NCBI RefSeq assembly: GCF_963924675.1
Contig: NC_089220.1
Coordinates: 51,594,639 to 51,658,638, forward strand
Length of the DNA: 64,000 nt
Direction of reading: 5' to 3'
Source of the DNA: Phocoena phocoena
Taxonomy: Eukaryota; Chordata; Mammalia; Artiodactyla; Phocoenidae
Notes under the pieces: model-generated
The model's input: only the letters and a program-made list of their open reading frames with translations
Told to the model about the DNA's origin: nothing
Database searches by the model: none
Shown: positions 55,296-64,000 of the stretch, one piece after another
Layout of the letters: each line of letters begins with the position of its first letter
How positions within the stretch are numbered: the stretch's first letter is position 1
Made by a program: the position numbers and the translations under genes

Positions 55296-56415
55296 GATAC
55301 ATCGTTCAAGATTATACATGTGACAACTAGTTAGAATCATTCTTGCAACTATTCTCTAATATTATATGAACAAGACTAATTAAGGAACTTTGAAATCTCT
55401 GAAGATTGATTAAAAAATTGCCTTGGACTTCTGGAATGGCAAGGAGTAGCTCTCCCCGTAAAACAACCATTTACCTGGTGAAAATTATTTAATAATTATA
55501 ATAACTGTTTAAAGTCTCTGTGCTTACCATTTCAGAAATATTTATTCAAGAAAAGCTATTAAATCTGGGTAAGAACAGCAAATCTGTGACATGTGAGCCA
55601 CAGCTTCCTCCCACCCCCGACCCCACGCCCCTCTATGTCCCAGCTCCTTGTTACTGAAACTACTCCCAGCTGTTCTACTTCAATAAGACAGGGGCTCCCA
55701 CTTTTCTCAGCTGCTACTCCAGGGCTGCAGTTTCACCTAATAGGGGCAGGACCCCCAGCAGCCCTGAATTGCAAAAGCACTCTTCCATTCAGGCACCACA
55801 GAGGCCACAGGGGCTCTCCATCTTGAAAATTCAGGAAAAGAAAAAGGTTCAACTTGAAACAGAGTTTCACAGCAGTGGGGCACTGAGGCAGCAATATATT
55901 AAATGAAACCCAAGTGGCAAGAAAATGAATGTAGCTTCCTAAACTGACTGTTAATCCCAGAGAATACTTGAGCATTTGAAGACTTTGAGGTTATTGATAG
56001 TCTCCCAAGTGTGTTAAAATATATCTAGGAATGATATTCAAAAATATTTTTAAAACATACATTCAAAACAGATATACTTACATGTAAATGGCAAATTAAA
56101 AATTTTAATCTCTGTGAATGGCCTTTATGTAATATGGAACTGCTTACTCAGTTAAATATAGAAGGAAGAATACCTTTAGGTTATCAACATAAGAGAATTT
56201 CTTAAAGAACATAGCTTCCATTGTCATGGTCACCTTTTTTCAGAGAAGTAACTGTATTTTAGAATAAGTTACTCCATTCATTCATATGGCTTTCTTGTAA
56301 AATAAGCAAAATGGCTACAGAAATTTCACGCTTGTTTTCTTCTTCATGTTTTTACCCTACAGGTTTTGTTTTGTTTTCATTTTAGGCATTACAACACTTA
56401 AATTCAGTTTTATAT
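55296..56415. other. About 1.1 kb, one GC-richer patch
   Basis: Most is AT-rich. The part 55590-55930 is GC-richer with CCCACCCCCGACCCC near 55610 and a frame of 77 codons (55593-55826, proline/serine-rich). There are no splice-site or domain arguments for a gene; an unrecognised old repeat is equally possible. Confidence 0.4.
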
Positions 56416-56420
56416 CAAAC

Positions 56421-56429
56421 AGACAGACA

Positions 56430-56497
<68 letters not shown>
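56421..56497. repeat. Compound (AGAC)n(AC)26(AT)n microsatellite
   Basis: AGAC units at 56421-56430 pass into 26 uninterrupted AC units (56431-56482), then AT units (56483-56497). Confidence 0.97.
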
Positions 56498-57019
56498 AAT
56501 GTGCATGTATTTCCAGCCTCTCTCATCTCCCAGAGGAGAGTCCCTCTCTTAACAGCCTAATGCTAAGAATTCCAATTTAGAATTCGAAAACAGATAAAGA
56601 AAGTAAAGACCATAGAAGTGGAAGGAAGTTCATAAGGTAACGTTAAGAGAAATTATGTTAATCTACATAATGAAGGGCAAGAAGTGATACATACTATGGG
56701 AAGCGTCAGAGAATTTGGGAAGAAAAGAAAAGAGAGAATAGGAAATATTTATCAGTGTTATGACTTAAGAGTTCCAACAATGTTTTTGGAACATGTGAAT
56801 AGAGATCAAAATTCCTTTTAAATTATCTTAATGTCTCTTGTACTGTTTCTCTAAAAGTGATGCCACTTTAAAACTGAATCATGGTTTCAACTGGATGACA
56901 GAAGTGAAAAACAGGTTTTTGTGAATGTGAGTGTGTGTGTGTGTGTATGTAGAACTTATTGGAATGATGAACTTATATATTTTTAATTATCTTTTAAGAT
57001 ACCACACATCCATTACTCT
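56498..57019. other. Spacer with short GT run
   Basis: A (GT)n run lies at about 56930-56946. Nothing else is recognised. Confidence 0.55.
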
Positions 57020-57235
57020 GGAGACAGCAGAGTGTCTGTTTCTGAAGTTAGATAGGATGCAAATAATATCTAAAGTTCATTAACTGTGTGACATTGGAGT
57101 TGTTTTACTCGTTTTCCTCATCTTAAACTCGGTTAATGAGAGAATTAACTCTCAGACCCTTTGTGAGTTTTAAATAAAATAATGCATATGAAATGCTAAT
57201 TAAATTTATGGAACATAAAAAAAGTAATAATAGCT
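57020..57235 (+). repeat. MIR SINE, plus strand
   Basis: TTCATTAACTGTGTGACATTGG, TTTTCCTCATCTTAAACTCGG and TAATAATAGCTA follow MIR order, with GTGAGTTTTAAATAAAATAATGC in the expected downstream place. Confidence 0.65.
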
Positions 57236-57239
57236 AGCT

Positions 57240-58598
57240 ATTTTTGGCTGTTGATTGTATTTTTATGAATGAAAAATAGGAGTATCAAAGAGCTAAGTCT
57301 AACACAGTAGGAGAGATAGAGAGAGGTTGATGAGGAAAAACGTCCTGAAAAAAATACACAAAAGAATGCCCAATGAATGTCTGAAAAATGAAAGTTTGAC
57401 ATAGGTGGATGATTGGTTGAATAAATTCACAGAAAAATTTTACAACTTTGTTTACATAGTGAGTGTTTAACGTCTATGATGATAAAAATACTTCAAAAGA
57501 ATAACTATTTCATTGCTGCTCTCTTTCACATCCCAGTCCTTTCCTGTTTAAACATCTTTCATTCTCTGGCAATATTAATACTCTTTAAAATTTAATAAAT
57601 GATCAATGTAGCTAAAGTGTTCCTTACAATGTACAGTTAGAATAGATATCTAAATAAAAGGTCAGAGTATTTTTTATTTTAGCTCTGTTGCCAACTGAAT
57701 ATATTAATTATACTAGCCTTCCTTAACATATCTTTTCAATAGGTTTGATGTAAATTATTTATTATAAAATGATACAACTCATTAAAACATGTGGTCTAGC
57801 CACTACCTTGTTATGTTTGGTGTCCTGTATGACAATTTAAAGCTGAATGATTAAATATGGCTCATGTAGATGACTGTTTATGGCTTGGTACATATGCATC
57901 TACCTCTTCGTTTCAGATAAATTTGTTAGTTATCTAATAAAAAATAAAATAAATCAGAATCATGTTTATTGATAAGACTGGGACAGTATTTGGACTAATC
58001 CTTCTGAATACAACTAAAAATGCTGAATGACATATTTTAAAAGCTTCTTAAAGCAAAAAGGACAGGTAAAATAGCAAAAAATAATTGTGCCAGTATTTAA
58101 GGTAAACTAGGAGTGTAGGAAGTCAAGATAGTACTGAACTCCTTTAACCTGAGAGCATTTTCAGAATCTGAAAATCACTAGCTTAGGTGCCCAGATTAAA
58201 AGAGGCAAACCAAAGTGCTTACACAGAGAGTACAAAAGGCTGCATACTCGGATTAAGAGTGATCTGGCAGCAAACATGACATATACCTACAGCCCAAGGG
58301 GTTACCAGGAAAGCTACCTAGGTTCTAAGAAAATCAGAGGGAAAATGCTATGAAACTGTGACTTCTAGTCACCCTTCACAAGGATTTGCCACCCACATTA
58401 CCATTACCTGAGCATTCTGAAAACTTATGCACAAATTTAATCTAAAGTTTTCTAGACAGGTGATCCTGTTGCTCTGCACTGAAGGAATACACGTCTATGC
58501 TAAATGAATTTATTCTCGTATACCTAAATCAATTTCCACAAATAGTGTTACAAGGGAAGCAAAACATCCATAATAAAAGTAAGCGTTATTAAAAAAGC
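57240..58598. other. About 1.4 kb without recognised features
   Basis: AT-rich; no frame above 60 codons, no recognised repeat. Confidence 0.5.
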
Positions 58599-58605
58599 AT
58601 TATGC

Positions 58606-59076
58606 AAAATTGAGTTATTTGTAGTGAGGTGGATAGACCTAGAGTCTGTCATACAGAGTGAAATAAGTCAGAAAGAGAAAAACAAATACCATATGCTAAC
58701 ACATATATAAGTAATCTTAAAAAAAAATGGTTCTGAAGGACCTAGGGGCAGGACAGGAATAAAGACGCAGACATAGACATAGAGAATGGACTTGAGGACA
58801 CGAGGAGGGGGAAGGGGAAGCTGGGACGAAGTGAGAGAGTAACATTGACATATATACACTACCAGATGTAAAACAGATAGCTAGTGGGAAGCAGCTGCAT
58901 AGCACAGGGAGATCAGTTCAGTGCTTTGTGACCACCTAGAGGGGTGGGAGGGAGACGCAAGAGGGAGGGGATATGGGGATATGTGTATACATATAGCTGA
59001 TTCACTGTTATACAGCAGAAACTAACACAGCATTGTAAAACAATTATACTCCAATAAAGATGTTAAAAAAAAAAAA
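58606..59076 (+). mobile_element. Young L1 3' end, plus strand
   Basis: A 5'-truncated L1 starts in the last codons of ORF2 (TTGAGTTATTTGTAGTGAGG at 58610, ORF2 end near 58715) and runs through the complete 3'UTR (CAGATAGCTAGTGGGAAGC, ATAGCACAGGGAGATCAG, ATTATACTCCAATAAAGATG) to a 12-base A tail ending at 59076. ATTATG at 58599-58604 and 59076-59081 may be a short target duplication. It is close in sequence to the L1 3' end at 61867, which points to a recent subfamily. Minus-strand frames at 58668-58905 are antisense by-products. Confidence 0.92.
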
Positions 59077-59079
59077 TTA

Positions 59080-59394
59080 TGGGTGAAAGCCAGCCAAACA
59101 ACAGATTTGACAAATAGACCAGAAAAATGTTTAGGTATTTTAGAAATAAATACTATAACTATAATATAACCATGTTCACTATATTTAAAGAGATAAAATG
59201 TATGTTTTTAAACATTTATAGGAAATGGGAGCAGTGAAAATAATCAGATTAGAAAGAAAATCTAACTTCTAGAAATGAAAATGTAGCAAAAATATGGAAT
59301 TATGAACTCAAAATTAAATTAAATACCTCTATTTAATGATAGGAAGATCAGAAAATGCTGATGTTCCTTCCTGATCCCATTCATAAACAATGAG
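59080..59394. other. Spacer, nothing recognised
   Basis: AT-rich DNA between two L1 fragments of different age and orientation. Confidence 0.5.
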
Positions 59395-60600
59395 AACTTA
59401 GTACATGCTTGCCCATTCTGTTCTATTTATCTACTTATTTATGTTTACACCAATTTCCTGTGATCTTGATTAACATTGCTTTATGTTGTCTTGAAATAAA
59501 GTTGTATAAGTTTTCCAGCTCTGTTCTTTTTTGAAGATTGCTTTTACTATTATATGTCACATTTCCATATGAATTTAGGAATCAACTTCTTAATTCCTAT
59601 TTTTTAAAAAGCCTGTTGAAAGTTTGATAGAGATTTTGTTGAATTCATTGATTGATAGGGCAGAGCTAACATTTTAACAATATTAAAATTTTTGATCTAT
59701 GAACATGGCTAACTCATCTTTATTTAGGTCTTTATTTTCTCTCAATAACATTTTATAGCTTTCACTGTAAAGGTCTTGTATGTGTTTAGTTATTCCTATT
59801 TACCTAATGTTTTTTGATATGTAAATAAAATTTTCATTGCATATTCTAGTAGTTACTACTATATAAAAATGCAATTTATTTCTGTATATTGACTTTGTAT
59901 CCTACATTATTACTAATGTCTCTTACTCTAATTGTAGTAGTGGTTTTGTAAATTTCTTAAAGCTTCTCATTGCAAAATATAATGTCTTTTGTGATAGACA
60001 GTTTTAATTCTTCCATTCTAATCTCTTTGTTGTTTGTCCTTGCCTTATTGCACTAGCTAATACACTCCAAAACAATGTTTAATAGAAGTGACAACAATAG
60101 GCATCCCTGCCTTGTTCTCAAGAACAAAGAGAAAATATTCAGTATTCCATCATTAAATAAGGTGTTAGCTGTTTTTTGTTTGTTTTTAGAGATGCACTTT
60201 TTTAGCTTGTGAGAACTCTTTTCAACTCCTCCTTTGCTGGAAATCTTTGTTCTGAATAGGGATTGAACTTTATCCCTATGATTTTTGTTTAATCTTTGAG
60301 ATGATTTTTGTTCAACCTTTAAGATGATCAATTGGTTTTTCTCCTTTATTCTGTTAACATGGAAAATTACGTTGATTGACTTTTTTATATTAAAACAATT
60401 GATCTCTTGGGTTAAATTCCAGTGATCTTATGTATTTTCCTTTCTATATTTTACTGGATTCTACTTGCCAATATTTTACGAAGGATTTTTTGGGACTATA
60501 TTTCTGAGGGAAATTGGTCTATTTATCTTCTTGTGTTGTCTTAGTCGGCTTTAGTATTATATATTTATACTGGTTTGTAAATATTATTGGAAAGTGCCTC
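59395..60600 (-). mobile_element. Ancient L1 ORF2 fragment, minus strand
   Basis: The plus strand reads as the complement of L1 ORF2 from RT onwards. Landmarks are GTTGAATTCATTGATTGATAGG (equivalent of the FNAIP region), TTTTATAGCTTTCACTGTAAAGG (YKTLMKE region) and AGGCATCCCTGCCTTGTTC (GxRQGCPLS region, 60100). The 92-codon minus-strand frame 60053-60331 carries RQGCLLLSLLLNIVLE, a decayed RT motif. Many stops and AT-rich drift mark it as a much older copy than its neighbours. It lacks the 3' end. Confidence 0.78.
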
Positions 60601-61345
60601 TTCCCCTACAAAGGACACTTTTCAGGCCACGTGTTGCAGATTTCATGACAACAACATTCAAGTGCTCTGCTTGATGAAAAAAGGAGTGAGACTTGAGGGA
60701 AAGATGTAGCATAGCAGAAATGAAAGAGCACAGATTTTATTGTCAGATAATTCTAAAAATCAGTTATAGGACCTACTAATTCTCTGATCTTGGTTGTTGA
60801 TCCTCAGACACTCTCCAATTGATTTCCTGCATGCAAGTATCTGTCTCGGTTCTTGCTTTCTGGAGAACATAATCTGTGACAGGAAATGAACGTAAGAAGT
60901 TTCTTTGTACATCTCAGAAATTGTGGAAGAAAATCTAATAGTTTCCATGGTCTATGTGGCTGGTCATGAAGGGAGCCCTCTACTCTCCAATCCCCCATAA
61001 GAGCCCCAACAGTGGAGAACCTGGCTCTTAGCTGGAGGTGAGGGGCATCTCAGAGGCAGTTCACAATACCTACTTACTACAAGCAGAAATTACCTGTGCT
61101 ACAGTAGAGAAAAGTGGATAATCTCTGAATCAAGTTCAAGATTGGAACTTTTTAATGAAAAGACTGAGTTCTAAATACCAAAATTAGACCACTGTAGTAA
61201 CCAAGAGTAACTGAAACCTTATGAAATCTGGTGAAATGATGTGATGAAGGGACCCATCATGTAGTGAAAAATGGAGGTTCAACAGATTCATTATTGAGGA
61301 ACAGTTGTTAAAGAAAAATTATATTTATTTTAAAAAATCACAGTG
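60601..61345. other. About 0.75 kb, possible MIR scrap
   Basis: Around 60705-60800, GCAGAAATGAAAGAGCACAG and TATAGGACCTACTAATTCTC could be a decayed MIR. Otherwise nothing is recognised. Minus-strand frames at 60760-60998 are short and overlapping. Confidence 0.35.
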
Positions 61346-61346
61346 G

Positions 61347-61559
61347 GGCTTCCCTGGTGGCGCAGTGGTTTAGAGTCTGCCTGCCGATGCAGGGGACGCG
61401 GGTTCGTGCCCCAGTCTGGGAGGATCCCACATGCCGCGGAGCGGCTGCGCCCGTGAGCCGTGGCCATTGAGCCTGCGCGTCTGGAGCCTGTGCTCCGCAG
61501 CGGGAGAGGCCACAACAGTGAGAGGCCCACGTACTGCAAAAAAAAAAAAAAAAAAAAAA
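61347..61559 (+). mobile_element. Cetacean tRNA-derived SINE, plus strand
   Basis: Full-length copy with A box TGGCGCAGTGG at 61358-61368, B box GGTTCGTGCCC at 61401-61411, many retained CpGs in the body and a 22-base A tail. AAAAAATCA before the head and at the end of the tail gives a probable, A-biased target duplication. With its long pure A tail and CpG content it is one of the youngest insertions in the window. The 82-codon minus-strand frame is a by-product. Confidence 0.95.
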
Positions 61560-61866
61560 TCAGTGTTTTGTCATTCATTTTCTAAGAATGCTTAGTTGAA
61601 GCTGGCATTATGTCTTCCATAAACATTTCACCAGAAAAAACATCTGTATCTGGAATTTTCTATGTAAGAAGATTTTTTAATTAATTAAATTTTTGTTAGA
61701 TATAAAACTATTAAAACTAGTCAACTTTTCCATTTCTTTTCTGTGTTAGTTTTTGTTAATATGTGTTTTTCTATTTCACTTAATTATTACTCTAAAGTAC
61801 TTGGGACTCTTATTATCCTTTCATTGTCTGTAGAACCTAGAGTGATATATCCAACTTAATACTTTC
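61560..61866. other. Spacer, nothing recognised
   Basis: AT-rich DNA between the SINE and the terminal L1. Confidence 0.5.
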
Positions 61867-64000
61867 TTTTTTAACATCTTTATTGGAGTATAATTGCTTT
61901 CCAATGTTGTGTTAGCTTCTGCTGTATAACAAAGTGAATCAGCTATATGCATATGTATATCCCCATATCTCTTCCTTCTTGCGTCTCCCTCCCTCCCACC
62001 CTCCCTATCCCACCCCTCTAGGTGGTCACAAAGCACCGAGCTGATCTTCCTGTGCTATGCAGCTGCTTCCCACTAGCTATCTATTTTATATTTGGTAGTG
62101 TATATATGTCAATGTTACTCTCTCACTTCATCCCAGCTTACACTTTCCCCTCCCTGTGTCCTCAAGCTCATTCTCTATGTCTGTTTCTTTATTCCTATCC
62201 TGCCCCTAAGTTCATCAGAACTTTTTTTTTAGATTCCATATATATGGAATGTGTTAGCATATGGTATTTGTTTTTCTCTTTCTGACTTACTTCACTCTGT
62301 AAGACAGACTCTAGGTCCATCCACCGCAGTACAAATAACTCAATTTCGTTTCTTTTTATGGCTGAGTAATATTCCATTGTATATATGTGCCATATCTTCT
62401 TTATCCATTCATCTGTCCATGGACACTTAGATTGCTTCCATGTCCTGGCTATTGTAAATAGTGCTGCAATGAACATGGTGGTACATGACTTTTTCTGAAT
62501 TATGGTTTTCTCAGGGCATATGTCCAGTAGTGGGAATGCTGGGTCGTATGGTAGTTCTACTTTTAGTTTTTTAAGGAACCTCCATATTGTCCTCCATAGT
62601 GGCTGTATCACTTTATATTCCCACCAACAGTGCAAGAGGGTTCCCTTTTCTCCACACCCTCTGCAGCATTTATTGTTTGTAGATTTTTGATGATGGCCAT
62701 TCTGACCTGTGTGAGGTGATACCTCATTGTAGTTTTGATCTGCATTTCTCTAATGATTAGTGATGTTGACCATCTTTTCATGTGTTTGTTGGCAATCTGT
62801 ATATCTTCTTTGGAGAAATGTCTATTTAGGTCTTCTGCCCATTTTTGGATTGGGTTGTTTGTTTTTCTGATATTGAGCTGCATGAGCTACTTGTATATTT
62901 TGGAGATTAATTCTTTGTCAGTTGTTTCATTTCCTAACATTTTCTCCCATTCTGAGGGTTGTCTTTTTGTCTTGTTTAAGGTTACCTTTGCTGTGCAAAA
63001 GCTATTAAGTTTCATTAGGTCCCATTTGTTTATTTTGGGTTTTATTTCCATTTCTCTAGGAGGTGGGTCTAAAAGGATCTTGCTGTGATTTATCTAATAC
63101 AGTGTTCTGCCTATGTTTTTCTCTAAGAGTTTTATAGCGTCTGGATTTACATTTCAGTCTTTAATCCATTTTGAGTTTATTTTTGTGTATGGTGTTAGGA
63201 AGTGATCTAATTTCATTCATTTACATGTAGCTGTCCAGTTTTCAGAGCACCAGTTATTGAAGAGGCTGTCTTTTCTCCACTGTATACTCTTGTCTCCTTA
63301 ATCAAAGATAAGGTGACCATATGCACAAGGGTTTAGCTCTGGACTTTCTATCCTGTTCCATTGATCTATATTTCTGCTTTTGTGCCAGTACTATACAGTC
63401 TTCATTACTGTAGCTTTGTAGTACAGTCTGAAGTCAGGGAGTCTGATTTCTCCAGCTCCATTTTTCTTTATCAAGATTGCTTTGGCTCTTTGGGGTTTTT
63501 TGTGTTTCCATACAAATTGTGAAATTTTGGTTCTAGTTCTTTGAAAAATGCCATTGGTAGTTTGAGAGGATTTGCATTGAATCTGTAGATTGCTTTGGAT
63601 AGTATAGTCATTTTCACAGTGTTGATTCTTCCAATCCACGTACATAATATATCTCTGCAATTGTTCGTATCATCTTTAATTTCTTTCATCAGTGTCTTAT
63701 AGTTTTCTGCATACAGGTCTTTTGTCTCCTTAGGTAGGTGTATTCCTAGGTATTTTATTCTTTTGGTTGCAATGGTAAATGGGCGTGTTTCCTTAATTTC
63801 TCTTTCAAAATTTTCATCATTAGTGAATAGGAATGCAAGAGATTTCTGTACATTTTTTTGGCTTCCTGTTACTCTACCAAACTCATTGATTGGCTCTAGT
63901 AGTTTTCTGGTAAAATCCTTAGGATTTTCTATGTATAGTATCATGTCATCTGCAAACAGTGACAGTTTTACTTCTTTTCTGATTTGGATTATTTTATTTC
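61867..64000 (-). mobile_element. Young L1, minus strand, runs off the window
   Basis: On the minus strand the element continues from beyond 64000 through RT and the ORF2 C-terminus (stop at 62231-62229). It then runs through a complete 3'UTR (TAGCTGATTCACTTTGTTAT, CCAATGTTGTGT in complement) to a short A tail at 61872-61867. It is the best-preserved L1 in the window. The 5' extent is unknown because the window ends inside RT. Confidence 0.95.
62229..64000 (-). pseudogene. L1 ORF2 (RT onward), lightly broken, partial
   Basis: The RT catalytic box F-A-D-D is intact at 63956-63945. Long open pieces follow in order: 63944-63471 (157 codons, [20 protein letters not shown] then [17 protein letters not shown]), an overlapping frame 63660-63391 (89 codons), 62883-62608 (91 codons, [20 protein letters not shown]) and 62635-62195 (146 codons, containing LFTIARTWKQSKCPWTDEWI and the C-terminus). 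Overlaps between consecutive frames mark at least two or three frameshifts, and further stops lie in 63390-62890. Relatively few lesions fit recent insertion. The endonuclease lies outside the window, if present. Confidence 0.92.

Noticed and set aside
62195..62635. 146-codon minus-strand frame
   Set aside because: Not a separate gene; it is the C-terminal part of L1 ORF2.

Overview
The window is AT-rich, gene-poor mammalian nuclear DNA. No host protein-coding gene, exon series, tRNA or rRNA gene could be supported on either strand. Nearly every longer reading frame lies inside a transposable element. The best clue to the organism is a GC-rich tRNA-derived SINE of about 190 bp with a clean A box (TGGCGCAGTGG) and the head GGGCTTCCCTGGTGG. 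It occurs at least seven times, and two related older SINEs are also present. That profile is characteristic of cetaceans (whales and dolphins); a hippopotamus or another close cetartiodactyl is less likely but not excluded. The L1 3' ends and the endogenous-retrovirus LTRs are also of cetartiodactyl type. Species attribution is inference from repeat families.

Layout. 1-1672: old sequence with a DNA-transposon scrap and a MIR. 1686-6166: an L1 with 5'UTR, ORF1 and the 3' half of ORF2; the endonuclease and early RT are missing. 7651-8099: a short chimeric L1 insertion on the minus strand inside one target-site duplication. 8291-9320: the 5' part of an ancient L1. 10120-19835: mostly unannotatable DNA with L1 3' ends, one SINE, MIR and old repeats. 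19838-26126: a nearly full-length ancient L1 that ends in a TA/CA microsatellite. 26127-30050: an endogenous-retrovirus cluster, with a minus-strand LTR plus leader, a plus-strand LTR and unassigned DNA between them. 30250-30813: a nested SINE cluster. 33762-35696: an L1 insertion carrying two consecutive 3'UTRs. 36300-44330: MIRs, SINEs, a probable LTR and long featureless stretches. 44436-47226: an L1 fragment fused to the 3' end of another retrovirus (env remnant, polypurine tract, LTR). 48925-52300: L2 copies in opposite orientations. 54562-55010: a well-delimited solo LTR. 56421-56497: a long compound microsatellite. 58606-64000: L1s of very different ages, the last running off the right edge of the window.

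Nothing here works together as a pathway. The content is a record of successive retrotransposition: ancient L2/MIR, then old L1M, then cetartiodactyl L1 and ERVs, then cetacean SINEs. All coding relics show stops, frameshifts, deletions or lesions at key residues. I found no sign of a new biological system. The most informative observations are structural: two L1 insertions with duplicated 3' ends inside single target-site duplications, microsatellites grown at one homologous position in three L1 copies, a SINE nested in another SINE's tail, and a solo LTR with complete termini.
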